The translations under genes were made by a program, and so were the position numbers. Source: Taenia hydatigena (taxonomy: Eukaryota > Platyhelminthes > Cestoda > Cyclophyllidea > Taeniidae). From it: a stretch of DNA of 64,000 bases. The notes beneath the pieces were generated by a model. That model saw only the letters and a program-made list of their open reading frames with translations, was not told the origin of the DNA and did not search any database. The DNA lies in contig JADWOT020000008.1 in the NCBI GenBank assembly GCA_036345935.2, positions 2,769,114-2,833,113 on the forward strand, written 5' to 3'. Numbering within the stretch: position 1 is the stretch's first letter; every line of letters begins with the position of its first letter. Below, in pieces: positions 1 through 11,826 of this stretch.

Positions 1-553
1 GTGAATGAGTGGAAACCTAGAAAATCCTTATTTTTAAAGGATGAATGAATGGTTGTGGACGGGAGAGCTGCAACACTGCGAAAAAAACTCCACGGAATAA
101 AAAGCCCCTTTCCCAACTCAGACACATTGACACATGAAATCCACTTGATGCGGAGGGTCTTTCCACAGCAGAAAACGAAATGCATCAATATCGTTGGCTT
201 CCAGAGAAATCACTGGAAGTGACAAAAACGACGCTCAAAACAAAACAGGAGCCATTCAACAGCCTTCGAGATGACGGTATGAGACTCCGCCATCGGTGTC
301 CCAATTGCTCAGACTAGAATGCCCCACAACGTATACGACGATGAAACACAGATCGAAACCGTTATCCGATGAAACAAGAGTTAGACCTCTCCCAGTTAGT
401 TCGGCAATTAAAAATCAACTCATTTCAAGGTGGTCCACGAATTTTCACCATCGCTCCTCAATTGCCAAACTAGTCAATGGTTTCAGATGTAAAAAGCAAA
501 AATACATCATCTACAAAAAAACCGTAATGAAGAAGGGTGGGTAGAAAACATAC
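1..553. other. left edge; TAO kinase intron, no exon assigned
   Basis: This stretch lies beyond the last TAO kinase exon that I can place, so it is most likely intron of that gene. On the minus strand, about 115-216 is open in one frame, but it shows no TAO similarity and I did not call it. No repeat or RNA gene was recognised. Confidence 0.4.
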
Positions 554-3500
554 TTGACCGTCCTCGGTTTCGCCACTTCGGCCTCCTCTTCCAGCAACAC
601 TTCGTCCGGCAGGCTCACCGGGGACGAACTGGGGAGGATTTGGGTGGCTGATACTGGCTGAGTCTTCCGTCGCACCGGCCTCGGCCGCGGTGGCACCGGC
701 GGCCGTCGTTGATTCGGCGATCCCACCTCCATCTCTGACCCTACCACCACCACTTGGGAGACCTCCGCCGAGGCGTTCGTAGTGCGACTCCGATGCAACT
801 GCATAACTGGCTTTGCTGGCTTCCGGGAGGGAGACGGGCAGGCTGGTTGATGAGCATCCTGAGAGGCCACTTTTAAGGCTGTTGGAAGTGCTTCCCGTCT
901 GTACACAAAAAAAAAGAAAATGAGGCATTAATAAGATGGCCAAAGAGGGAAGAGCGATTTTCGCAGCGAATTATCTGGCGTGAGAGTTAGCTATTCCGAA
1001 ATGGGATGGTCTGAATTCCTGCTACATTCATCAACAACTAAATGCTTTGAAAATAAATACATTTTTACTCCAGAGTAAGTTGTGAGGAATATACCCCATC
1101 TACCTTATGCTTTTGCTATTAGTCAGCCAAATGACGATGCTGAGTTAGCCATTCGGAGTGGGGAGGTCTCGGTTTCAAGCACACGGGTTTACATATAGAA
1201 CTTTTGAAGTAGTTACCCCGACTAATATTGCATTCTCGTGATTACTCGCACGTAAAGAATTGAGCAAACAGCAAGATTACTCGAAAGATACTTTTGAGAA
1301 GTACGGATGATCCAATCATTTCTTCCTCCGCTTCCAGGAAACAGCCCTCACTTCGATTCAAAAGTTGGAATCCACCTTTAGCGCGCCGACTCTTAATAGT
1401 ACACATCGGTAGTGATCTCTCAATCAATGCACACGAAGAATATCGTCACACGTCTTATTGTCTCATAGCCAAGCAATCTGTTTGGGCTACACAATTTGAC
1501 TGAGTCAATCAGTCATAAACTAGTAGAGAACACATCACACGCATGTGGTGCCAAGTCCAGATTTGTAAATTGGATTTAACAGGTAGTCAGGAAGCTCCAG
1601 ATACCAACCTCCATGTGCTTTGCATAAATCAACTTTACACCATACCAGTAACCTCACAAGGGCTTTAAAAAATGAGCAAAATGCCATAAGGTTAGCAGAA
1701 TCAAAGCAAAATCGTTCCTACACATTCAGAACAATGGGCAGGCTTCACAAAGCTCATAAAACATAACAGTACAGTGTGCGGGCTCTAGCAGTATCGGCTC
1801 GACACACCTAGTCAATTCTTCGGGGAAGAGAGAGAGGCCACAAGTGTTAGCGTCAAATTTCAAGTTATGCTATAAAATAAGCCGGAAAAAACAGCTATAT
1901 GAGGATGCTGGCCATTAGAACAGGGGAGAGGAGAGGAGGATACTCCGGACGCAGACAGACACCAACCAGTCAGAGGGAGTAATAGTGGGCCTAGTCTTCG
2001 TGTGTTTGGATGGGTGAAAAAGGGGAGGAACGAAGAGAGGGAGGAGGGAAACGTTATGGAGGATTGGGACCTGAGACCTACCCCTTCTTTGTGCGGTGGC
2101 GTAGCTCCATCACTAATTGCATAATCTGCAGATGGGAGGGGAGAAAGAGGATGGGAAGTAAACGATGAGGCACACACACGCACACACACACACGCACACA
2201 AAAAGTGAATAGAGAGGTCAGATATTCAAGAGAGAGGACAGCGAAGGGATGCACGGATAAACCTGCAACTTACAGCACCATCAGCAGTGGACTGGCTCTC
2301 CCCATCGTAGCTGGTGTCCCGTCGCGGTGGATGACGGTGCACAGCCCCATTGCGGGCAGGTGAATTCGCGACAGCATCACCACCGCTACCTCCATCGGTG
2401 CTGTTTTCATGGGGTTTTTTAAACTTTGGACGAACTTGGTTACTCTCTGTAGCGTTGGCCATCCCACGTTGAACAAGGTCGTACAGAATTGGGGTGGGGT
2501 TCCGAATGGACGAACAGAAACGGTGATTTAGAGCCTCGGCCGAAGTTGGACGCTCTTCGGGCTAAAAATTCCAATGATAACCGACCGTTAGGTGTCTTGA
2601 TTGCAGGACTTTTTAAAGTACGACAATAAAACAGCACATTGATCACGTGAGGGCCAAAACACAATTGCATCTTCTTAGTCTTAAAACAGCCATTCCGCGA
2701 GGGTGTGGCTAGAATGTGGATACTGTAAATTCTTTCTAGCTATTTATCAGTCTCGCCTATCAAACGAGTCATCCTCTACGCGAAAGAGGAGCCGATACAA
2801 GGTGGACCGTGAAGACGAGCTTAAAGCAACGCTCGCCTCCAGCGGTGCGTGAATTGGTAGCAAAAAGAGGTGGATTCAGAATTGATATTCCAAAACAGAT
2901 CCGAAACAAACTAATTAATGCAAGTGAATGATTGATTCAGCTAGTAAATTCATCGCAGCCAGATAAATGATTGGCTTTCATCCCTTTTAAGCGTGAATTT
3001 CAACGGAAAAGAGGTATTATATGGTTGCAAACCTTCATCATGTGAATGTTTCAGAGTCTGATGATGAGGGAGAGATCAAATCCTCCTCAAAACCGTACAA
3101 ATTGCTTATAGGTTTGGTGGCCAGCATACTCCCTTTTCACGCCATATTTACCACATTCTAGCATTAGCCGGTTCCACAACAGTAGTTAATGGCTCGGATA
3201 AATTGCACCTCAAATACGAAAAGCTGACTAATCTTCACTGGTATAATCAATGAAGCAATTTCAGCATCAGAATGACTCGGTTTACAGCCATCTTTGTTGA
3301 GGCAGACGATGAAACAAAAGAACCGACCAATTTACACATACAACAACAAAAATAGACTAAATGGAACAAAAAGAACAGGATGGAGCGAGAAACAGCGGCA
3401 CTAAACAGTACTAGACCTTGCACAGCACACGTACACATGGTTGGGTAAGCACGCGAGAAAGCAGACAGGAAAACGTTGGCACACACACACACATTAGCGA

Positions 3501-5594
3501 ACAAGCAGAGGCACGTACGCACACTTGCAAGATCGCATTCGTTCATTCATTCATTCGTTCCCGATTTATTCACTCATTCTTCTGATGATGCTGTTAATGA
3601 TGAGGATTGGGTGGAAGGGGGGCGGGAGAGGGGACTGTGAACCAAATATCGGGGAGAAGAATAGCATCAATCAGCACATCTCCAGCGTCATCAAACTACT
3701 GTTTGGACGGGCGACTCATTAGCTCATGCTAAAACACGCAAACCAGCGCCTTCTCGATCCAGGGCTTGGTAGATGAAAGGAGTGGGCTAGCCTATTCACT
3801 AATGAGCGAAAGTGCATAGGGTTAAAGTCTGGAATTCCATCCATTCATGCTATTCCCGTGTTTGAGTTTAGAGGCGGTGAATGGCACTCACAAAAACTAA
3901 TCAACCCCGCAGAAAGACTAGGACCAGGGTGTCACCTCCCACGCAAACAATTAAAACGGGTTTTGAGCAAATACTTCGCTGCTAGTCTTGTATCATTGAT
4001 CGATGGAGGAGGAAAAAAATTAGGGAAGGCTTTTCTCTCGAATAATTATCTGCACAAAACGTGTGTGCACAAGCACACACGCACACAGAAACAAACCTAG
4101 ATTTTTCGTGTGCAAACGCACACATGAACAATAGTGCAAATCGTACAAACATCCCTCGTGCATGCGTATTGGATGAAATACAAGAAGAGCATGGCGAAAT
4201 CACATAGAATAAGACGGGATCATAAGATCTAACAACTCCACACTTGACTCATACATGTGAGGCGCGTCTAGTTCAAAAAATCCACCCTCCACTTTCATCA
4301 ATTTCACCACTCAGATATTTTGTTTTCTCCTTAAGCCCAAGTTGTAAAAAGTGGAATTCGATCATACTTTTAGACCAAGAACGTCAAGTACATTTAACGC
4401 CTAAGCAAATTATCCATCGACTGACAACGCTGGAAACTAATACGCTTCTTCTAAAAAGTGCGATAATAGAATGCGCATCCATTTACACACAGAGGAGTAG
4501 CCAGAAGAAACACCTCTGCACACACACACTCACAAGAGTGCAGGATGACGTCATTAAAACTAATAAAAGATGAAACCTTACACAAGAGCACTCGACTCAA
4601 GCATTAGGAGGTGGCGTCACAGATTACAAAGGGACAGTATTACTCACGTTCTTCTTCAGAACAAAACCCACAAATTCATAAAAGTCTGGGGTCCAATTAG
4701 CTTCTCGCAGAGTGGGAGCGGGGTTCAATGCAATCTGATAGAGAGCTGCCATTGTATTGGCGTATTCCATATATGGCGGCTTCAGTTCCGCTAAATCAAA
4801 TAGATAATCGGTAAACCAGAATTTTAAAAATAAGGAACAAAAAGCTGTTTCATACCAAAAATACCCACCCATTTCTATACAAGTGATTCCTAAAGACCAC
4901 ACATCAACGCGACAGTCGTAGAGACCGTTTTCCATGGCGAGGATCACTTCCGGAGCAATCCAATACGGCGTTCCAACAAAGCTATTTGCGGGACTTTTGA
5001 AACTCACTGACCCGAAATCGCCCACTTTTACCCCGCCGCTCTCTGTAAATAAGATGTTTGCAGCCTTGATGTCACGGTGGATAAAATTCCTTGAATGGAT
5101 GTAAACAAGACCAGTGAGCACTTCTCCAACAATGCAGGAAATTTCACACTCATTGAGAGGATGTCTTTGAACTTTGAGAATATCAGCAACGGAACCAAGA
5201 CAGTATTCCATAACGATCTTGAAGAGAATACTGAGCAAAAAACAACAACGTACCCAAGGGACCTGTTGATCAATGTAGCAACCACGACACTGAACACAAT
5301 TCTTATGGTCGATACGCTTGATGAACTCTATCTCCCTCCGCATATCTTTTAAGTCTTCAGAGGAAACTTTTCGCTTTGAATCATACTTCAGTTTTTTAAT
5401 GGCAACTACTTCACCCGTCCCAACCGTGGTGGCCTAAAGATTATTTTGACAGCAAGACATACCCGATAAACTATTCCAAAATTTCCCGCCCCTATTTGAG
5501 AGAGGTTTGTAAACAACTGTGTGGGGTCTTCTTCACTAATTATCCCAAGATTTTGGAGGTCGGCAAAGGCGTTCGCAGCAGTAACCTTGGGCAT
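554..5594 (-). CDS. TAOK: TAO-family STE20 serine/threonine kinase (5' part, runs off the left edge)
   Basis: TAO kinases are STE20-group MAP3Ks acting upstream of p38/JNK and Hippo signalling. The ATG is at 5594. Exons read on the minus strand are 5594-5463, 5433-5254, 5217-4869, 4790-4648, 2561-2274 and probably 898-554; all phases agree. The protein shows the glycine loop (GAGNFG), the VAIKK lysine, the catalytic loop HRDIKAAN, DFGS in place of the usual DFGX, the activation segment SFVGTPYWIAPE and DVWSLGITCIE. The boundary KKN/PEERPTS matches the end of a TAO kinase domain. After the kinase come a Ser/Gly-rich and then a Pro/Ser-rich stretch. The long coiled-coil tail of the family is not in the window. 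The exon at 554-898 is assigned only by splice sites, phase and low-complexity character. Identity as TAO kinase is near certain; the vertebrate paralogue cannot be assigned. Confidence 0.92.
2169..2201. repeat. CA/CG-CA dinucleotide microsatellite
   Basis: This is an imperfect run of CACACA interrupted by CG, lying in a TAO kinase intron. It produces a spurious Cys/Val-rich open frame on the opposite strand. Confidence 0.8.
2562..4647 (-). other. large TAO kinase intron
   Basis: This intron separates the kinase-domain exon ending at 4648 from the exon starting at 2561. The donor reads GTGAGT on the minus strand. It contains CA-rich microsatellite patches (about 3480-3492 and 4063-4087) and no convincing internal exon on either strand. 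Confidence 0.6.
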
Positions 5595-6464
5595 AATGCC
5601 AAAGAAGCAATGTGAAGCGTCTAATTAGTTTAGGCAAAGACCCAAATGACTGTTTTTCTCAGTAGAACGCAGAAAACGAACAAAGATAGAGAAGACCGGC
5701 GGACCACCGGAACACAATTGTAGCGCTGTCATGAGCAGTCATCCTCGAATCCAGTTGGTGGGACAAAACAAAGTCTCGTAACGTAACAAGTATCGTAGGC
5801 TTCAAAACGAGTTTTTTTTATTCACTCTTACGGTAGAACCTTTAGCGTTTGTGCATAATAGATAGCAAAAAAAGGGAGTAAGTTTGATATAGGAATTATG
5901 TGCTGCAAAATATGTAAAGCATGCTAAATATTAAACCCTGGCATGAATCCCTTATCGACTTCTTTTATTTAGGTGGCAAACTTTATGCACTAAAGTATAG
6001 TTGTAGTTTGTTTTCATTAGCACATTGGAATCAAGTAAAACCCAGACATATTTTACGCGTCGATTTTACGGGCAACGCAGCTTCATCCTCTGAAACTATC
6101 CTTAGAGCGTAAGATGCATAATTTTAGACAGTAAAATTCTCGATGCATGAGAGCATAGCAGCAAACTTAATACAGAGTGCTTAACCCATTAGCCACCGTA
6201 ATCGAATTTTCGTATATCTTTCTTCGTGTCGGTGTAGTGGGGAGATACAACCACTTGTCAGCCGTACTCACCGTCTAATGTTGATGCGATTGAAAAGATG
6301 CTTGACCGCGACAGCACTGGGACTCTTTATAGGCCTTAATAGATCCGGCATTTCGGTCTCTGTGGCAACTAGATAATAAAACAATATTATACACTGGATA
6401 TCACGCATGTCCATCACAAGTCTCCGCAATGCTGGCCCTAAGGCAAAGTTATCAAACATAGGAC
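5595..6464. other. gene-free stretch upstream of the TAO kinase
   Basis: This lies between the TAO kinase start (minus strand) and the first LTR-like repeat. It probably contains the kinase promoter and 5' UTR. I see no recognisable core promoter element and no supported coding exon. Confidence 0.4.
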
Positions 6465-7133
6465 TGTAGCCTGCCGATGTTTCCTCGAAGGTAAAAGAAG
6501 GCAAAATGCTAGAACAGAATATGCACATCCAACAGGAAGAAGGAAATGAACTGTAGACATAACCCAGAATCAAGCCTGCGCAGCTAGGGCAATATAGTCA
6601 ACCCCGCGACTCTGACCAAAACCGGTAGCCCAAACCAACAAAGTAGTACATTGCCCCTCTCGTCTTTTGAGCGTCGCCTCTGACGCCCTCCTTGGTGCAC
6701 ATCCCGCGCCAGTTATCAAAACGTAGTCAGTGCCGCAAGCACCCGCGAGCTAACCATGCCAGTCGCCGACGTTCGACGCGATTATGGCGATGTTTAAAAC
6801 CGACGTCAGTAGCCCTTCTTGGCATTTCGATTGGACTTGGAGTTTCGTCCATCTCCATGGTGGTCCATGGCTAGTGTTGCTTCAGCTGTTAACAGCTTTC
6901 TTGTAGAACACAGACCCTAAAGTGTTGGCTCCGCTTTCCGCTGCCACTAATGTAGAGTGCCGAGCCTCCTTAAAGGCAAGAAAAGGCAGAAGTGGAACAG
7001 AACATACATATTCAACAGGCAGAAGGAAATAGGCTGCAGACAAGACCCGGAGGCAAGCCCGTGCGGCTAGGGCAATGATGGAAACTCTATGATTTTGGCC
7101 AAAACTCGTAATCCAAATAAACAAGGTAGTACA
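6465..7133 (-). mobile_element. TRIM-like LTR retroelement, two LTRs and 5 bp TSD
   Basis: Two direct copies of the LTR-like repeat (6465-6650 and 6951-7133, minus orientation) flank 300 bp of non-coding DNA. Each copy starts TGTA and ends CTACA or AGTACA in the complementary sense, so the element has TG...CA ends. Read on the minus strand, TGGCAGCGG lies four bases inside the first LTR, a primer-binding-site-like motif (complement of 6938-6946). The purine run GAGAGGGG lies next to the second LTR as a polypurine tract (complement of 6654-6661). The same five bases, AGGAC, flank the element at 6460-6464 and 7134-7138. No gag or pol coding is present. Small size plus these landmarks fit a terminal-repeat retrotransposon in miniature. 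The LTRs have diverged strongly from each other, so the insertion is old. Confidence 0.75.
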
Positions 7134-7351
7134 AGGACGTCACTGATAATATTTTGTAGGGCATAGATTTGCTTTCATTCCTTTATGTCACAGCGGCTTT
7201 AGCTTTTTTGCTGTTTAGCTGCAAGAATCAGAGTTTATTTTTGCAAGCGGATAAGTAAAGATGCCACGTTCTCATATTTAAAATATTTTAACTCAGGTAC
7301 GGCAGGGAACCTGGTGCACTGCATTGTAACATATTGGTTGGTCGCCTCTAG

Positions 7352-7541
7352 TGTAATACTTTGTCTATTGGAACTACCGGTTTCGGTCAAGGACAGAGGT
7401 GACCGTACTGCCCTAGCTGCGTGGGCTGGCCTCCGGGCCATGCCAGCAGCCTATTTCCCCCTGTCCGTTAAATATATATGTATATATTCTACCCTAGCAT
7501 TCTGCCTTCTCCTGCCTTTGAGGCAGCCTCGGGTCGCTACA
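7352..7541 (+). mobile_element. solo LTR of the TRIM-like family
   Basis: This is a near full-length copy starting TGTAATACTTTG and ending CGCTACA. It shares the blocks ACTACCGGTTTCGGTCA, GGGCCATGCCAGCAGCC and CATTCTGCCTTCT with the other copies. CTAG occurs directly on both sides (7348-7351 and 7542-7545), which fits a short target-site duplication. Confidence 0.65.
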
Positions 7542-7624
7542 CTAGATTTGGGTGGAGGTGTCGTTTTTGTGTCGACTGGCATCCAGGCAATGCAAGTAAG
7601 CCCAATCCCTCCTGTAGATATATG

Positions 7625-7761
7625 TGTGTAGCGTCCCAAGGCCCTTTCAAAAGCAAAAGAAGGCATAATACTAGGGTGGAACAGTACGAACAGTGCGAAA
7701 TAGGCTGCTAGCATGGCCTAGCAGACCGAAAAACGGTGGTTCAAGCAAACAAAGTACTACA
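7625..7761 (-). mobile_element. solo LTR of the TRIM-like family, internally shortened
   Basis: Inverted relative to the copy at 7352-7541. The complementary sequence starts TGTAGTACTTTG and ends GGGACGCTACA. It lacks part of the middle. Flanks ATATG and ATGTG differ by one base. Confidence 0.6.
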
Positions 7762-8446
7762 ATGTGCGCAACTATTTTTACTAAATAGCCTTTATTTATT
7801 TCTAAAAAAAGTCTCAAGGCACTTCTAATTAGTTTGAGATTGTCACAAATTCAAGCATAATCATTCGTCTTGCTTGTAATTTTTAATTTTAATCTGCAGT
7901 TTATAGAAATCTGGTGACTGAATTCCAATTTTGAAATTGTTTTATCGTACAATATTGATGATTACTCCACTATACGGATCGCATAATCAAAGGTTTATAG
8001 AACTTTAATAAATGATTTAAAAATATTATTAATTGCTGTGTGCAATGATGGTCTAGATTCTAGGGAAAACTTTGGGTTTAGAACTGTGTCTTGCGGAATT
8101 CATTACGATTAATAAAGCCTTGTAAAGTTGAGCTAGAGGCGGCTTCTTTGAGTGCTTGATAGACTCCTGCGAGGATTGGTGTTCGCCTTAGTGTTGTTCT
8201 GTATTGCATACAGGTGACTCGAATTATTTCATTTCCTGCAACCTATTTCTGCATTTTTTGAGCAATTTGTTCTTTGTGGTTTTATTGTGCGCAATTGCCC
8301 GTTCTTAATGTTGTTTTCAGTGAAAATGTGTTCATCTTTAACTTTTGTTGATCTGGACACCTTGGATAAATCGATTAAAGCGTCTATTGTTAGATTCTCT
8401 GGTATGGAGATTATCTTTGCAGTTAAGTTTCGTTTTTAGACCGGAA
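7762..8446. other. AT-rich upstream region of EIF2B5
   Basis: AT-rich sequence leading into the EIF2B5 start codon. A pyrimidine run ending in AG (8438-8439) sits seven bases before the ATG at 8447. It looks like a splice acceptor, for either a 5' UTR intron or a trans-spliced leader. No coding exon was seen. Confidence 0.45.
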
Positions 8447-10904
8447 ATGCCACCTAAAGGGAAAAAGGCTCCCTCGAAGACCCTTGTTCCAGCCTTCAAG
8501 GAAGTGGAAGCTCCTTTAACTGCAGTGATCATTGCTGAGGATATGGCGGGGAGGTTCGAACCTATCACTCTGTGGATGCCTCACTCTCTACTACCTCTTG
8601 CAAACGTCCCTCTCCTTCATATTTCTATCTCTTGTCTGATCAGGGATGGCTTCCGTAACATCATAATCTACGCGTGCCGCGACGCTCATAAGATACAAAA
8701 ATTTGTCGACGCGAACAACTACACCAAACGTTTCCCTCTTTTGAGGATAATTGTTTTCAATGGCAGTGGTAGTCGATGCTTGGGCGAAGTAATGCGTGAT
8801 ATTGAGAGTAATCAGCTGCTTCGAGGGGTTGAAGAATTCGTTTGTCTTCCCGCTGATCTCGTTTCCGACATTTCATTGATTTCTCTCCTCATTAATTTTA
8901 AGGAACGTCGTAAGAACTCTAGTTCGCTGGCAATTGATCTCATCTACACCACTCTTCCGCCCTTCTCGTCTCCAGAAGATGTACGCTGCACCGTTGTGCA
9001 TACGAGCCCTGATAGAAAAGTAATACAGGTGTCCCGTCATAACCGCGATATGCCCGCAATTTTCGCGACTGAGGCCGTTTTTGCTGCAACTAAAGCGAAA
9101 AACGTAATCTCCATCCGATCAAACCTACTCGACACTCGTGTTCTCATCTGTAGTTCTCACATTCCCCCTCTCTTTCAGGTTGGTTTAATTAGTTTAAGTG
9201 GAAGGAAAGGGAAGCATTTCGTCGAGGAACGTTGTTTTTTTTTTTTTGTTGTTTTAGGATAACTTCGACTATGACTCAGTCGACGATCTCGTCAATGGAA
9301 TGATAACCAACGAGGAAATCATGGGGTACATTGTAAATGTTCAGTTTGCTCCCTCCTCTCAAATAATCGTCCCTGTTGCACCATGTCTCAGTTACCTCTT
9401 ACGCGTAACACCTCACTTTCTTACCCGTTTGGGTAGCACTCGAGTACACCCACCTAACTACCTTGTCATGGACCCATTCTCGCGGTTACTCGAAGGTGTA
9501 GAATACACAGCAACAACAACCAGTCCTCTAGCCATCGCACCAACGTGTTTTGTATCACGTAGTGTAAAAATTGACCCCAAAGCGAGCCTAATTGGCGCCT
9601 GCTTGGTTGGAGAGAACTGTCGTCTGGAGCGTGGTGTTGTGCTTACTGATACCGTTTTGGGTGATAACTGCACGGTGGGAAAGAACTCTCATCTCAGTGG
9701 AGTGGTCGCCCTTTCTGACGTCCATATTGGTGCTAACGTCCACATCGATCAGTCCTGGCTCTGTTCTGGAGCCTGCATTCACGACAAGGTTCATTTGGGA
9801 CCTCGTTGTTTTGTTGGCGTGCCGAAGAAAGGGGTAAAAAAGGAGGACAATGGGCATTTAGGACGTCTGTGCATCGCAGCAGAGCCTGGAATCAACCTTC
9901 CTCCTGAGAGTATTATTGTTGCATCTGAAGAAGGTGAAGAACGCGACTGGACAGTTATAAGACAAGTAGAAGTTCCCCGATCAAAGGTAGGTGTATGAGC
10001 AGAGTGTCTATTTTGCCTTCTGAACGAGGAATTTGACAATTTTACACTTGCGCTATCCCTCTCTGAAGCTGGGGGAACAGGACACGGGTCATCGCTTCCC
10101 TTTTACTTGTAGATGTCATCTATGGAAGACGAAGGGGATGAAGTTGTTGCGGACTCGGATGCAGGAAGCGTGGGTTACAAGGATGTGGTACTCTGGCGTT
10201 CTAATTGGGGGCAAGTTTCGGTCTCTTCACAGCCTGAAGACAGCGAAACCAGCTTCTCACGGCAGCGTAGCTTTGGTGTATTCAGTGCCGACCCAGAAAG
10301 TGAGGCTGGCATCGGAGGCGCTAATGCTAATTTCGATGCTTGTGGTGTTCGTGGTGGCGAATCAGAAGACGCGGATGATGAGTTCCTCATCCAGGAGTTA
10401 CAGAAGACCCTCAGTCGTAGCCTGGATTTGAACCAGCCGTCTGATGTAGTAATGCTGGAGGTGAATTCCCTTAAACACGCCTACAACATTTCCCTGGAGG
10501 ATCTGGCTTTCTTGTTTGTGAAGGCCCTCCTTGCCTTGGCGTCGTCATCGACACAAGGTAGTGATCCCGCTGCCTTGGCACTTGCTTTCAAGAAAATTCT
10601 TGCCAACTTCGCCCCAGTGCTTGAAAAGTACGTTTCCAGTTCGACTGAGTCTGCGTCCTACTGTCTGCAAGCGGTTGAGGACCAGGCCTGCTACCAACCC
10701 GTTGTAATGGAAGCTGCAAAATGGTTGCTTCCCTGTCTGTACGATGTCGACTTGGTGTCGGAGGAGGTGATTAGGTGGTGGGTTGTATCTTCGCCCCTCC
10801 TGCTGGACGACGAAATGGCTTCTGGCTGTCGACAGTTGAGAGAGAACATTAAGCCCTTCATGGATTGGTTGGACCAGGCTGAGGAGGAAGATGACGAAGA
10901 TTAG
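8447..10904 (+). CDS. EIF2B5: translation initiation factor eIF2B, epsilon subunit
   Basis: eIF2B epsilon is the catalytic subunit of the GDP/GTP exchange factor for eIF2 and controls cytosolic translation initiation. Exons are 8447-9178, 9258-9986 and 10113-10904, all joined in phase 0, giving 750 residues (human about 720). The start is the first in-frame ATG (MPPKGKKAPSK). Residues about 25-245 form the nucleotidyl-transferase-like domain (LTAVIIAED, LLPLANVPLLH, CLGEVMRDIES). DNFDYDSVDDLVNGM follows at the second exon start and is family-typical. Residues about 345-430 are left-handed beta-helix hexapeptide repeats (SVKIDPKASLIGACLVGENC). The C-terminal W2/HEAT domain spans about 570-750 and ends in the acidic tail EEEDDED, as expected for the eIF2 beta binding end. 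The gene looks intact. Confidence 0.95.
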
Positions 10905-11826
10905 TGTCTGTCACAACCCCACATTCTTTGGCTACTGGAAGAGATCACAGATCAGTTTTGTTTTCTTTCATCAGGGTGGATGGGACAGAAGTGGTGTGTA
11001 AGTGCATGGAACAGTTTGTGATGGCGTAGGGAGGCACATGAAGTTTGATCCCGCAGGTATCGCTTCTTGTCAGTGGAATGTTTGAATGTTGCATGTATTG
11101 AAAGGTCTAGAAGTAGGCGTTCGTACTGAGCCCGCGACTTAGTAACTACTGTTTTGTTACTATTATGTTGCCATTGTTCTTCAGTTTGGCCAGACCTCGC
11201 CATCCGACAATCGGTGGCGTTTCTTGTTAGTTGGGCGTCAAGCATTTTCAGCCGTTAGTTGACTGGGTGACGATCCTGCAGCTTCTCACAAAAATTGCTT
11301 CGCTGGCCTTTTGTAGATTGTAGGAGCTTCTGGCGATTCGTCATCAGTGCACTGACTTTCCTTGTGCTCTCAATTTATTTTTATTTTTGCTTCGTTTTGA
11401 GCTTGTCTTTACCACTGAACTGAGTAACCTCAGTTGCAAAGATGCGTTGGAAGTTCGTCGACAGGTTTACTGTCGGTGACGTGGTATGCCGTGACACAGG
11501 TTTGCTGGGTCGCAGAACGACGCACACCTAGTTGCGCTATCTGAGTAGTCCATTAACACGATTTCCGACCCAAGTGGCAGGGACAACTTTTATTCCCCCT
11601 TAACGTGAGTGATGGCTACCCAACGAGTGATGGATGGTGGGTGAAACGATCGGCCCGTGTGCTATCCAGCCCATCGGTTTGCCACCTCCAAGATGCTTGT
11701 TTAAGGAACGCCCTTTCCCAAACATGTTGATTAACTTAACGATCTCGAAAAAGAACCCTAACATGACAGATCGTGCTACTACCGGAATCTACTGACCACC
11801 AATTCCACATGGATAGATGGATGGAT
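10905..11826. other. EIF2B5 3' flank and intergenic DNA
   Basis: This lies between the EIF2B5 stop codon and the left arm of the inverted repeat. It presumably includes the 3' UTR. Near 11811-11826 there is a short GGATGGAT run. No gene was recognised on either strand. Confidence 0.4.

Noticed and set aside
115..216. Minus-strand open stretch containing SLEANDIDAFRFLLW
   Set aside because: It shows no TAO kinase similarity and no clear splice borders; it may be repeat debris.
1120..1195. tRNA-like patch with GGTTTCAAGC
   Set aside because: The box B consensus and a cloverleaf fold are not met.
7314..7714. Overlapping open frames of 77-105 codons on both strands
   Set aside because: They lie wholly within two LTR-like repeat copies and have no family similarity.
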